From contig NC_132896.1 of NCBI RefSeq assembly GCF_030463535.1, positions 29,857,209 to 29,921,208 of the forward strand: DNA of 64,000 bases. Reading direction: 5' to 3'. The DNA comes from Salminus brasiliensis. Lineage: Eukaryota; Chordata; Actinopteri; Characiformes; Bryconidae. The notes beneath the pieces are model-generated. The model was given only the letters and a program-made list of their open reading frames with translations, was not told where the DNA came from and ran no database searches. The stretch's first letter is position 1, and every line of letters begins with the position of its first letter. The translations under genes were made by a program, and so were the position numbers. This document shows positions 34,750-47,976 of this stretch, piece by piece.

Positions 34750-34985
34750 TTAGTTACTGTGCCTTTAAGGCTGATATATGTCAATGACCTTTTGTGTGAT
34801 TGGCTGTCCTGAATTATGTCTGGCCTAAAACCCCCCTTATAACTCCAAAGCTGACATCACAAAACCAGGCGTTTTTCCAGCGCTTTTGATTGTACTTTTT
34901 GAAACATCACTTCAAACATCATCAAAGTCTTTTATTAAAAAAAGACAACTTGCTCCCTGATAAAGGCCCTTTAAATACCTCCGCT
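34750..34985 (-). repeat. Interspersed repeat, 'TTTGTGATGTCACA' family, minus
   Basis: On the minus strand GGTTTTGTGATGTCAGC and CCAATCACACAAAAGGTCAT then TGACATATATCA match, with decay, the motifs at 14400-14720. Confidence 0.5.
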
Positions 34986-35339
34986 GAGTTCCCACCAGCT
35001 CTGTCATTTCAAGCATGACATTACAAAACGTGGCGTCTTTGCAGAGAGCTCCGCCTCTCGCTCGCTCTTCAGCAGATGTGCGGGATGCCTCCTCTGATGC
35101 TCCTTCTGTGGAACAGATTGAATGCTGTCACTGTTGGCTGGGTACTATTCTCAGAGCTGTGCTGATGTCTTATGGGGGTTCCAGCGCTCTGGTTGTGACT
35201 GGTCAGAATAAAGAAAAAAGCTGATTCAGTGCTTGCACTGGTACCAACCTGATTTAGAAGCAATAGAGATTAATTGATTTAATTAAAATGACATTTTCAC
35301 AATTTACCATTTAGCCTAAATTTAGCCACTCAGCCAGGA

Positions 35340-35440
35340 TGTGTTCATATCTGAAGTTTCTCTCTATCCAAGTCATTTTGGAGCATTTCCATAGGTCCAT
35401 TCATCGTGCAATTTGGTCACAATGTAAAGGACGACTGCCA
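35340..35440 (+). repeat. Interspersed repeat, 'GTCATTTTGGAGCATTTC' family
   Basis: AAGTCATTTTGGAGCATTTC then CATAGGTCCATTCATCGTGC matches 26750-26825, continuing with ACAATGTAAAGGACGACTGC. Confidence 0.6.
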
Positions 35441-35584
35441 GATTCCTTTTATAATTGTGTGATAGTGACGATATGCAGTATCCAATATCTATCTGATACG
35501 CAGCAGTGCAGCCACATCGGAATTCATGCAGCTTTTATGTCAGTCCAACTCTAGACTCAGGTCAATCTGAAATTCCTTAAAAAG

Positions 35585-36150
35585 TAATGACTTAGGCATG
35601 CGGTTTACGCTAATAGCTATATATATATATATAGTATATATAAGTATATATATATATAAGTATATAAGTATATATATATATATATATACTTATTATCGAC
35701 ATTAGCCTTGTAGATCCAGCGTAAAGAAGCTAACTTCAGACACCAAACATGATTTGGTTGCTGGTTGTTTAAAGTCGGGTGATTTTTTACTGTGATTTTT
35801 GACCAGTAACATTAAAAAGATGGCGTGAACAGTTTGGAAAAACGTGGATTTGGGCCACTTTACCTTCTGAGTGAACATAGCTAGCTGTTATTTGTTAGCG
35901 GCATTAGCATGAATGCATGTGTAGCTTCAGTGCAAAAGTAAAGAAGCAAGATTCCTTAACAACTGAACTCGAGGGGTATGCAGTTCATGCCGATCGCTAT
36001 AAATCGCATCCCTTTGTTAGCAACATCAGGCCTGGCGCTCCGGCCCAAAAGTAAAGAAGCACACTTCAGACACCAAAGATGCCTGCGGGCTGCTGGTTGG
36101 GTGAAATCAGGATATTTTCTAAATGGGATTTTCACCAGATTATTCTTTTA
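35585..36150 (+). repeat. Two to three diverged tandem copies with TA microsatellite
   Basis: AGTAAAGAAGC-type text followed by CTTCAGACACCAAA(C/G)ATG occurs near 35720-35750 and 36050-36080, and a shorter GTAAAGAAGCAAGATTCC copy lies near 35938. Both main copies start with a CATGCGGTTTACGC or TATGCAGTTCATGC motif and go on to GCTGCTGGTTG-like text. A TA tract (35618-35690) sits inside copy 1. Confidence 0.65.
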
Positions 36151-36354
36151 AGGAACGAAGACTGTGAGATTTTTCCTGGGTGATATATGGAGGGAGAATA
36201 ACTGGAGAAATTACGTTTGATGTCAGCTGCTGCACTTTCTGGATGGCTCATATGAAAGCAGCTGTGCTCGTGTGTCTGTTTTGGGTTGGTGGGTGGGGGG
36301 GTTGGGGTGCACACTTGCGGAAGCCATGTTCATTATTGATGAAGCAGAGAGCAG

Positions 36355-36375
36355 GTGTGTGTGAGAGAGAGAGAC

Positions 36376-36406
<31 letters not shown>

Positions 36407-36792
36407 CTGTGTGTGTGTGTGTCACTGCTGAGCCGCTAACAGCAGCGCTGATGTGTTTCAGCAGCTTCAGCGGGAGTTGCAGACACACACTCTTAGATGT
36501 TAGTGCAGTGGCGGCTTCGCGTTATCCACCTGAACAGCTGTCCGCATGCTTAGAACAGCAGGTGGAAAGCGGAGAAAGGAGGAGAAACACTGGGGTTAAG
36601 AATTCACAAGGAAAGTCAATGAGGCAAAGCGCGATAGCAACATGTGCCTGTGGGACAACATACATGCAGAGAGCGAGAGCGAGAGCGAGAGAGAGAGAGA
36701 GAGAGATAGAGAGAGACGGAGAGAGAGAACGAGAGAGAGAGAGAGAGAGAGAGATAGAGAGAGACGGAGAGAGAGATAGAGAGAGACGGAGA
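36355..36792. repeat. GT/GA microsatellites and long purine (GAGA) tract
   Basis: At 36355-36421 there are alternating (TG) and (GA) runs in two near-identical blocks. At 36665-36790 a GA tract with GAGACGGAGAGAGAGATA repeats is present. Open frames here (Arg-Glu repeats) are artefacts. Confidence 0.85.
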
Positions 36793-36874
36793 ATGGGCTG
36801 GGCAGGGTTATAGTGTTTAATAAAATTTAGCTCAGGCCACAGTAGAGCTTTTACTATCGGTACTATCAGGTGTA

Positions 36875-37201
36875 TTAGGTTTAAATGCATTGCTGTGAGG
36901 ATTTGATTGCATTCAGCAGCAAGCATGTCAGTGAGGTCAGGATATTGGATGACCTACCTCATCATCCTCAACTACCCAACTCATCCCAAAGGTATTTTGG
37001 GATGGAGCAACAACACCATTCTAGAGTCCCACTGCCCCACAGCTCAATACTGGGGGGCTTTATACCCCTCTAGCCCATGTCTGGCATTAGACACGGTGCC
37101 AAGAGGATCATGCTTATCTGCTCCAGAGAGTGCTGTTCTATTGAAATGATTATTCTACTTTATTAGAAGGGGTGTCCGAAAATATTTGGACATATAGGGT
37201 A
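36875..37201 (+). mobile_element. MITE copy, plus, left end missing
   Basis: It starts at GAGGATTTGATTGCATTCAG and runs through CAACTCATCCCAAAGGTAT, ACTGGGGGGCTTTATACCCC and GGGTGTCCGAAAATATTTGG, to CATATAGGGTA. It matches the 3' two-thirds of 30375-30885. Confidence 0.8.
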
Positions 37202-38549
37202 AATGACCTGGTCAATATCCTGGTCAGTAATATTAGTGTGGTGTAGACTGCACCACCGTATCAAACTATGAATGGCTGAACTGTGGACTGTTACATACCT
37301 CACCAGCACACCATCTCTCTCTCTCTCGCTCTGTCTTTCTTTCTATCTCTCTCTCCCCTCCTGTCGCTGCTACATTAAAGCCAGGGCCCTAATCACTGTG
37401 GGGACTTAGCCAATGATGTGCTTATCAAACGGCATATTTCAAAAAGGGATCTTAAAAGGCCTGAGGGCGAAGCCGCAATAAGGAGGCATTTGTAGCAGGG
37501 ATGAAAGAGCGGCACGGAGGATCCGCAGATGGACCTTGCATCAGAATAGGGGGGGTGAGCTCATTAGCATATGCAGTTTAGCGGGTGCGCCGAGCCGGGG
37601 AGAGAAAGACGAGGCGAAAGAGCGTACCACCCCGCCACCCTCCAACAACCACTACCACCACGCTCTCTCGGCACACCAGGCCCAAAAAGAATAGGAGAAC
37701 AAACACATATTTTAACAAAGGCTCGCGCCTTGAAGTGAGGCTTCGTTCGGGGAATAGTGGAGAGAGGTGGCTTCATTGCGAGTTTGGCTATGATGGGGAA
37801 AGAGAAGGGTGCGTCGTCTTCTTCTTCTCTTCTCTTTTCTCTCTCTCTCTCTCTCTCTCTCGTTCTGTGCCTGTATCTCTCTCTCTCCCCAAACAGAACA
37901 GGCCCAGTGTGTCAGGCAGCCAACTTTGATAAGAGCTAGAGCCACTCAGCCTCTATGAGAGGCAGCAAAGGGAAAATGTTATCAACACATCCAGTGTACT
38001 TGAAAGCGCTCGCTGCTGCTCTAAAGTTGGACGTGAGGAGCACATTGTCACAAAGTTGCCTTTAAACTCTGAAATCCTCCTCCCCCGTGGCTCCATTTAA
38101 TCCTGCCTGCAGCCGCGCTCTGAAAGAGCTCTGTTCTACACTGGCTTGCCCGGCCTGCGCCGGTCTGAAGTGACCACACACGCGGGACTTGTAGTTCACT
38201 GTAGTGTGAAACTACAGTGACCCGCATGTTGTGACAGTTTGCGAGCGAGCGAGAGAGAGAGAAATAGAGAGAGTTCTTTAAACATCTAGGAAATGCCTGA
38301 TGAACGAGTGAGCGTGCAAAGCAGGTTTCTTCGGTTTGCGTCAGTTTTTACGGGAGCTCATTCTATACGAATTCCCTTCACCAGGTTTTCTCTTTGTATG
38401 TATTTTGCTTGTTTCCCGTGCTTTCTGCTTTGGTCAACTCCCTGTCTGAAGGTACAGAGCAGAGGGTAGAGAGGCTCAGTTAACGCTACGTCTGTGCTGT
38501 TGAAGGCGCAGACTTTTAAAACTTTACTAGTCCAATTTTATCATTTTCT
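37202..38549. other. Non-coding; candidate conserved block at 37380-37580
   Basis: A repeat-free, GC-balanced block at 37380-37580 has CATTAGCATATGCAGTTT near 37562, an octamer-like motif. CT-rich tracts lie at about 37313-37360 and 37832-37885. Frames at 37585-37929 and on the minus strand have no domain. At 38186-38217 GTAGTTCACTGTAG and CTACAGTGA form a small inverted pair. Confidence 0.35.
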
Positions 38550-38825
38550 CGCACCCATTCATAACTCCCACTAGCACTAGCAGTGCTCCTGACACTAGAA
38601 GGGTAAGACCTAACACATGTCTCCTCCGTATGTACGTATCCTCACTGCCAGGCAGCCCACATGCTAGTAAGAAATCGACGGGTCCCCAGTTCCACCGCAG
38701 CAGCCAACAGATGCCTGTGGTAATGAGGGGAGAGAGAGCCATCTACCCACCCGGAGAAAGCATGGCCAATTGTGCTCTCTCAGACTCCGGCGCTGATGGC
38801 AAAGCAGCTTGCAGTCAGGTTCTTT
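38550..38825 (-). mobile_element. SINE copy, minus orientation, 5' truncated or decayed
   Basis: GGGAGAGAGAGCCATCTACC, GCATGGCCAATTGTGCTCTC and GCGCTGATGGCAAAGCAGCT correspond to the reverse complement of the SINE body seen at 6080-6300. Upstream text CTAGCACTAGCAGTGCTCCT then GACACTAGAAGGGTAAGACC is shared with 55110-55375. Confidence 0.75.
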
Positions 38826-38844
38826 TCTTTCTGCGTATGCACGC

Positions 38845-39372
38845 TAATGTCCAAATGTTTGTGGACACCCTTTTTAATAAATGCATTCAGCTACTTTAAG
38901 TTGCTCCCATTGCTGACACAGATGTGCAAATGCACATACACACATACCACTTGTCTAGTCCCTGTAGAGAAACCATCAGTTTACTGGAATGATGGTGGGT
39001 GCTCCATCCAACATCCTGACCTTAGTAACGCTCTTGTCGCTTAATGCAATCAAATCCTCACAGCAATGCTCCTCTAAAATCTAGTAGAGCAGTAAAACCT
39101 TCTTCCCTGGACAGTAGAGCAGGACATGCTCTTGTTTAATACCCTGTTGGTACCATGAACACAGTTCCACTGCTCCACTCTTTATAGCCCACGTCTGGCT
39201 TTAGGCATGATGCCAATAGGTTCATGTTTATCCGCCCTGAAGAGTCCTATTCTTTTGGCAGTACTTCTCTACATGTAAGCTGTGGGTGCATTTGTAGTTC
39301 TGTGTAGTATGTAGTTAGTTAGCTTAGTGAATTCGTTAGAGGGGGTGCAAACATTTGAACATGTAGTATATC
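38845..39372. mobile_element. Head-to-head chimera of MITE copies
   Basis: The left half (38845-39145) is in minus orientation, starting GTCCAAATGTTTGTGGACAC. The right half (39150-39372) is in plus orientation, ending GGGGTGCAAACATTTGAACA then TGTAGTA. Both outer ends are therefore the same (right) terminus of the family at 30375-30885, with the junction near TTTAATACCCTG / TTGGTACCATGAAC. Confidence 0.75.
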
Positions 39373-39390
39373 TTCACGGTTACAAATAAT

Positions 39391-39437
<47 letters not shown>

Positions 39438-40079
39438 TCTGCAACAACCTAATCACATCTGTAGGCATGTGTGAGTGAGTCTGCTTTCGTTCTAGCTCAC
39501 AGCGTACAGCAGATCCTCATCCGGCTTCACTGGAGCTGCTTATAGAAAGTCAATTTGGGATTCAGAGACCAATTACCTTAATGACTTAGCTTTTCTTTAT
39601 TTTCCCCTCTAACTCTGGGTCTCTCTCTCTTTCTTTCTCTCTCTTTCTGTCTCTCTCATTCGCTTGTTGTTCCAAATTAGCCGTGTTTGAGTACACTCTT
39701 AGTTTGTGGCTGAATTGCTTGAACCAATATTGCTTCATGCTTTGGGAAAATCCCCTCCATTCCCTATCCCAACAACACCGTCACACCCTGAAACCGTGGC
39801 CCGATCTGACTCGGCTTTTCCTCTGACTTTAATTTTCCAAATCTAGAACATCCGAGGAGATTTCCCTCATAGCTGTCGGGCCAAATGATAAAATCAAGAT
39901 ATGGGAAGGAACTGCTGGTTCCTTGTCTGTGGAGCCTTTGCTTTGTGCTGCTTTCCCACACCGACACACAGATGCGCTCTCACTCTCACCCTGTCGCTCC
40001 CAAGATGTACCGCAGGCCACTAACTGTTCCTCAAGAATTTCTCAGGAGGATTTGATTCTCTTAGAACCTTTCAATCGAT
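39373..40079. other. Non-coding with TG and TC repeats
   Basis: A TG run lies at 39393-39437 and a TC-rich run at 39620-39656. A sequence near 39790-39845 is an imperfect inverted copy of one near 40872-40935, flanking the next array. No gene is recognised. Confidence 0.45.
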
Positions 40080-40735
40080 CCAATTTTGTAAAAACTTTAG
40101 ATGTGAGTGTGAAGAACCTTTTTAAAGAACCTCCACAAAGTAGGGGGTTCTGCAGGGTTCTATGGTGAGGCCAATCATTTTATGTAGAACTTAAGATTTA
40201 CAGAACCTCCATATCATAAAGAACAGTAGGGGGTTCCTCAGGGGTCTATAGCAATGCCAATCATTTTATGTAGAACATATGATTTACAGAACCTCCACAT
40301 CTTAAAAAAAGTAGGGGGTTCCTCAGGGCTCTATAGTAAGGCCAATCATTTTGTGTACAACTTACGAATCACAGAACCTCCACATCTTAAGAAACAGTAG
40401 GGGGTTCCTCAGGGCTCTATAGCAAGGCCAATCATTTTATGTAGAACTTAAGATTTACAGAACCTCCATATCTTAAAGAACAGTAGGGGGTTCCTCAGGG
40501 CTCTATAGTAAGGCCAATCATTTTGTGTACAACTTACTAATCACAGAACCTCCACATCTTAAGAAACAGTAGGGGGTTCCTCAGGGCTCTATAGCAAGGC
40601 CAATCATTTTATGTAGAACCTATGATTTACAGAACCTCCACATCTTAAAGAACAGTAGGGGGTTCCTCAGGGCTCTATAGTAAGGCCAATCATTTTATGT
40701 AGAACCTATGATTAACAGAAATCATGCTTATGTGT
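40080..40735 (+). repeat. 86-bp minisatellite, about seven units
   Basis: TAGGGGGTTC recurs at 40141, 40227, 40312, 40398, 40484, 40570 and 40656, a spacing of 85-86 bp. The unit contains AGAACCTCCACATCTTAA, CAGTAGGGGGTTCCTCAGGG, CTCTATAGTAAGGCCAATCA and TTTTATGTAGAAC. A two-unit alternation (TGTAGAACTTAAG versus TGTACAACTTAC) is visible in part of it. Confidence 0.95.
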
Positions 40736-41869
40736 AGCACCTATGTGATACTCTTTTAGGAACGACCTGTAACTTAGAACTTAGAACCTTACATTTTGCA
40801 CATTATGTGAAGGTTGGTCCTTCTGAAGGTCCTTCTATGGCCCTTAAGAACCTTTGTGGCAGCCTTCTATTTTAGGAATTTGGGATTTGAAGAGGAGAAG
40901 CCAGGTGAGATTGGGCCACACTTGCAAAGTTTTAGATCCGTTCAACCTGTTCCTTCTCGGATCTTGGGAAATGATGCCAGGAGAGGAAGGAGTGGGGGAA
41001 TGAGCTCGCGGTTTGATCTGATCTTTTCTTTTCTTTTCTTTTCCTTTTTTTGCCGCTCGTCTGCGCAGAAATTAGCTTCAGCAGATTATTATTACCACGG
41101 CTTTTACAAAGGCGCTCGCAAAGGTAGCAGCGAGCGCACAATGGAGTGGGGGAAAAAAAGCAGGCTTCATCTTAAAAGCAGCCTGGATATTGAGACTTTT
41201 CCTCCCTGACAAACTCAATAGGCTCACGAGCCCATTAGAAGGGCTTCATATTACTGCTGACTGATTTTACAAGATTGCTCCCTATGTATAATTAAGCCCC
41301 AAGCGCATGCAGTCACAATCGCGCACAGCGCCTTTTGATAGCGCGCACGCTCTCGCCGCTGAGGAGACGTCTGATAAGCAGAGAAAAGGAGGAAACCGTC
41401 TTGATCTCTGCTAGAAAATGAGTGATCGACATGGCAGCGCATCAGACTCCTAAACAAAGACCTTGTCGTTGACACATGTGGGTTTTTTTTGGTTGTTTTT
41501 GTAGTTGTTGCTGCGTCAATTATTTTAAATATATTTTTTAAGCTCAGATGTTTGTCTCTGCATGTTTTAAACTCGTCAGAATAAGTCTGGGACTTTTAAT
41601 TTGTCTGGTTTGTCTGAATGAAACAAAAGTCCTCAGCCATTAAAACTGAATGGACACGTGTCAGGTGTTTATATTTGGAGCTTCTGAAGGAAAGGTCTGA
41701 AGTTCTGAATGAAGGAATGGATAAAACATGAAGCCGACATAAAGGTTTATCTTCCTTCTGGCAGCCCAGATTTATTTCCACGCTCGCTATTTATTTCCGA
41801 GCGCACTCCTGCGAAGAACTCCACAGATCTGTTGCTAGGCAATAAAGCGAGATTGAGAGGCAGAGATTG
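40736..41869. other. Non-coding; candidate conserved block at 41050-41470
   Basis: The block downstream of egr1 is repeat-free and rich in GCGC motifs (GATAGCGCGCACGC near 41337) and TAATTA-like cores. The 131-codon plus frame at 40814-41209 has no domain and is AAG/TTT-rich. A regulatory element is possible but untested. Confidence 0.4.
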
Positions 41870-43221
41870 AACATATATATATTTATATTTTATTTATGTT
41901 TTCGTTCAGGAAAAGGATATCTTGTACACCAAATATCCCATTGGCAGTTAAGCGCATTCAATGTGTTTAGAAGCCATAAACAGTCACTTTTTTTCTGAAC
42001 AAACACAAATACAAAATAAAAATAACAACAAAATAATGGACTGCATGTAAATAACATACAAAAAAATTTCCATGCCTACTCAGTAGGTAACTACAGCATT
42101 CCAACTCCTGTAGATATGTACATTTCAGTTACAAAAATATAAGTTTTTTTGCTTACATCCCAAAAAACATGATGCAGTGCCCTCGTATTCTTTCCCTTCG
42201 TTCCTTGAAATGACTTTCCAAACAAAGAAAAAAAAAGAGGGAGAGAGAGAGAGAGAGAAAAAAAAATCCCTTACACCTTAAGGCTAGATGCAAAGCATCC
42301 ACTCTCGCGTATATCTGTCAAAACATCTGCAAGGCTTCTCAAAAGGCACCGAAAAATTTGAAGATCTGTTGTTGATGTTTTTGTCTTTTTTTTCTCTGTT
42401 ATTTTCCTCTCTGTTAAGCAGACCGCTGTTGTCACATTTGAGATAGAGAGAGAGGGAGGAATAGTACCAGTGGATGATATTTACAAAATAAGAGAAAGTA
42501 ACATCACTCTTACACATGCGTCAGAATACTTAAGTGCTTTTATCCAAACAAAGTCAAAAAACTTATCACAGCATTTTCACTACGTACTACAGAAGGTATA
42601 AAATATGGCCCTGCTCAATTTCGAATAATACAATGCAAATATTCAAATCAATTTTCACAACAATGGTACTAAAAAGTAAAAACGAAAAAACTCAAACATG
42701 GCACATGTACAATATACATATACTGTAGCTTATGTATATTACTCGAATGTCTTTTTGTAAATGTACTCCTGCCTAGTGAGGGCTTTTGAGCTTGAAACCT
42801 GCAGGCATTAGATTACAACATACAGTCCTTTCTGCTCGTTCCTTGTACGGCTATATGTGTACAGTCAGAGGAAAACAAAGAAACTTGCCAAAGCCTGTTG
42901 CTTCATTTTTTTTTCTTCGCCCTTCTCAAAGTCTTTGAATGCCTCGTTTGAACGGAAGGGATTTTGCGGCGAGAGAGAGAGAGACAGAGGGAGACAGAGA
43001 GAGAGAGCGAGACCAAAAAAAAAGATCCCTTTTTTGTTTGCAAACGTCTTTGCCGTCTTTGCCGAGTGCTTGACCGCTTGCGTAACTGAACCTCATGAAG
43101 AGTGCAGAGAGAAAAGTGCTTTTTCTTGCAGAGAGGGGGATTGACAAGTCCATGGCGCTTTCTGTCCCTCTCAGACAGGAGCCGAACTGGATGGAGGAGT
43201 GGGGGGGAGTGGGGCAGAGTC
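41870..43221 (-). other. egr1: egr1 3' untranslated region (3' end inferred)
   Basis: The stop codon is at 43222-43224. On the minus strand a canonical AATAAA lies at 41889-41894 and would give a UTR of about 1.35 kb, comparable with the roughly 1.2 kb I recall for mammalian EGR1. AU-rich stretches are common across 41990-42760. A GA tract at about 42968-43012 and one at 42237-42259 are simple repeats. Other AATAAA-like sites further on (near 41770-41800) are alternatives, so the exact cleavage site is not established. Confidence 0.55.
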
Positions 43222-45519
<2,298 letters not shown>

Positions 45520-45909
45520 CTCTCCGGAGTCTGTGCAGAGTGCAGAACAGCGTGTGCGCGAGGAGGAGGAGAGAGGTGGAGAGAGATCCCCAGCTAGCCC
45601 CTGCGGGACGTGAACGAAGGAAGATGCTGCGATCGCCTCTTCTTCCTCTCCTCACTGTCTCTCAGAGCTGGCAGGCTCCAGGAAGGCTTGGCTCGGTCCA
45701 GAAAAGTATGAACATCCACTTCTCCTCAGAACCGACGGCTGAGAGTTCAACGTGTGTCCTTTCTGACCATTCCCTAAGACAAACAGGTCAGATTTGGAAT
45801 TTTTTACTATGGACCCTTTTTTCTTTTTTTTTGCTTTCGGTTGTTTTGGTCCAATTAAGTTCTTATCAGCCTTTTATAGGTTGTTATTACTTTGAGTTCA
45901 CTTCGGTTG

Positions 45910-45948
<39 letters not shown>

Positions 45949-46015
45949 CTATATCGCAGTGGGTTGCCTATAGATCTGCTGTCTAGCCTGGTTGAGTCGC
46001 TTGGGTTCTCTGCTC
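45520..46015 (-). other. egr1: egr1 5' untranslated region (start inferred)
   Basis: If transcription starts about 25-30 bp below the TATA box at 46043-46050, the leader is roughly 495 nt. It includes a TG microsatellite (45912-45944), read as CA in the mRNA. An alternative TATA-like TATAAAAG at 45871-45878 would shorten it to about 325 nt, nearer the mammalian leader. Transcript data are needed to choose. Confidence 0.5.
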
Positions 46016-46042
46016 TTGCTCTGCTCAGAGGATCCCTACTCC

Positions 46043-46050
46043 TTTATATA
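46043..46050 (-). promoter_or_regulatory. egr1: egr1 TATA box
   Basis: TATATAAA on the minus strand, immediately followed downstream by GGAGTAGG. It is preceded upstream by the CRE-like site and CArG boxes, the order known for EGR1 promoters. A second TATA-like site is at 45871-45878. Confidence 0.75.
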
Positions 46051-46062
46051 CCCTCTTGTCTG

Positions 46063-46069
46063 TGACGTA
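46063..46069 (-). promoter_or_regulatory. egr1: CRE-like site of egr1
   Basis: Minus-strand TACGTCA, a CRE half-site form, lies about 13 bp upstream of the TATA box. A second TGACGT core lies at 46128-46133. In mammals CREB acts on such sites in EGR1; binding here is inferred. Confidence 0.65.
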
Positions 46070-46074
46070 GATGT

Positions 46075-46108
46075 CCATAAATGGACTGGAGGAAGGACCA
46101 TATTTAGG
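46075..46108 (-). promoter_or_regulatory. egr1: Proximal serum response elements (CArG + Ets)
   Basis: CCATAAATGG at 46075-46084 fits CC(A/T)6GG exactly. A second box at 46098-46108 reads CCATATTTAGG, one base longer than consensus. Ets-type GGAAGG lies between them at 46091-46096. SRF and its ternary-complex partners are the known users of such pairs in EGR1. Confidence 0.8.
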
Positions 46109-46394
46109 CACTGCAGCGGAGGACACATGACGTTTGCCTGGAGGGGAGGAGAGGAGAGGGGGGGGGGCGAAAGAAAGCAAACTGAGTGAGCTTTAGCCTT
46201 ATAGTCCGTGCAATAAACGGATAGGAGAAGCCCGTGCCTCCTCCACCTCCTCCTCCACTGCAGATCGATGGTGCTAAGAGAAGTTCTTGTTCTTTTATTT
46301 ATTTATGTCTGCTGCTTTTTTTCACCCCCTGCTCTCAGCCCCGCTCAGCAGCGCGCGCTCGGGTTTCCCGTCCCCGCTGTAGCAGAGCACCCGG

Positions 46395-46494
46395 CCGGAA
46401 GCCCCCTCGCTCCGCCACGCCATATAAGGTCATGACTATGTAAGGCGCGCATCCGGTGGGTTTCCACTTCCCTGCCCTTATTTGGCGTTTCCTG
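46395..46494 (-). promoter_or_regulatory. egr1: Distal serum response element cluster (two CArG boxes)
   Basis: Exact CArG boxes CCATATAAGG (46420-46429) and CCTTATTTGG (46476-46485) each have an Ets-type core nearby: CCGGAAG at 46395-46401 and TTTCCTGG at 46487-46494. They lie about 0.4-0.47 kb from the inferred start, close to the distal SRE cluster of mammalian EGR1. This cluster drives rapid growth-factor and activity responses in mammals. Confidence 0.8.
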
Positions 46495-46882
46495 GCGGGT
46501 TTAGGGCGCAAAGTGAAGTCCAGCGATCAACACAATCACCAAATGTCAGCGCGGGGCTGCAGCAGAGCCCTCTACAAGATTTATGAGACAACTTTCCTCT
46601 CTTCTCTTTCTGCCATTTTCTCCCTCCCTGTCTGTCTACCTCGGCGAGTCTGCACTTTCACTTTCCACTACACACACACACACACACATACACACTTTCT
46701 CCCGACTTCCAGTCCGGCTGTTATCAACCAGCACCCCTCTGTCGCGGTGGTCGTGTTTCGTGCGCACGCGGAAGCGAGCGCGCTTGTTTACGTTTCGTCT
46801 CGTTTCAGTCGTCTGGGCTGAAACGGTCAGATCGAGGCGGGTAAAGCGGCGCACCGGGAGCGCTTCAGCCGGGTTTAGTGGC

Positions 46883-46915
<33 letters not shown>

Positions 46916-47177
46916 GTGTGTGAGTGTGTGTGTGTGAGTGTGTGTGTGAGTGTGGGAGAGCTGAGCTGCAGAGGACAGCGGCGCTGCTGTGTTGAACACT
47001 GCCCTCATATTTCCCGGTTTTCCAGCGTTTTCTCTCGCAGCTCTGACTTTTATGTAATCTCTAATCCCAGATCTGATCACTGAATAGATGCTCAGCCGCT
47101 GCAGCTTTACTGCAGGAGTAAGGCAAAGGGGTCTCGTGGGAGTCTCAGATATCTGAGACTTCTGCACAGTGCATAGT
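46495..47177. other. egr1 upstream flank with CA and TG repeats
   Basis: CA at 46671-46695 and imperfect TG/GAGTG runs at 46886-46955. The opposing short frames here are repeat artefacts. No other gene start is recognised, although the GC-rich part (46340-46860) extends the egr1 CpG-rich zone. Confidence 0.5.
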
Positions 47178-47521
47178 ACTGTCTATCTATCTATCTGTCT
47201 ATCTGCCTGTCTATCTATCTGTCTATCTGCCTGTCTATCTATCTGTCTATCTGCCTGTCTATCTATCTGTCTATCTGCCTGTCTATCTATCTATCTGTCT
47301 ATCTGTCTATCTGCATGTCTACCTATCTATCTGTCTGTCTATCTATCTATCTGTCTATCTGTCTATCTGCATGTCTATCTATCTATCTGTCTGTCTATCT
47401 ATCTATCTGTCTATCTGTCTATCTGCATGTCTATCTATCTATCTGTCTGTCTGTCTGTCTATCTGCCTGTCTGTCTATCTATCTATCTATCTATCTATCT
47501 GTCTATCTGTCTGTCTCTCTG

Positions 47522-47564
<43 letters not shown>

Positions 47565-47581
47565 GTCTATCTGCCTGTCTG

Positions 47582-47648
<67 letters not shown>

Positions 47649-47665
47649 GTCTATCTGCCTGTCTG

Positions 47666-47700
<35 letters not shown>

Positions 47701-47821
47701 GTCTATCTGTCTATCTGCATGTCTATCTATCTATCTGTCTGTCTATCTATCTATCTGTCTATCTGTCTATCTGCATGTCTATCTATCTATCTGTCTGTCT
47801 GTCTGTCTATCTGCCTGTCTG

Positions 47822-47868
<47 letters not shown>

Positions 47869-47937
47869 GTCTGTCTGTCTATCTATCTGTCAGTCTCTCT
47901 GTCTATATATCTATCTGTCTATCTGTCTGTCTCTCTG

Positions 47938-47976
<39 letters not shown>

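Noticed and set aside
36355..36813. 152-codon plus-strand frame ending in Arg-Glu repeats
   Set aside because: Translation of GT and GA tracts.
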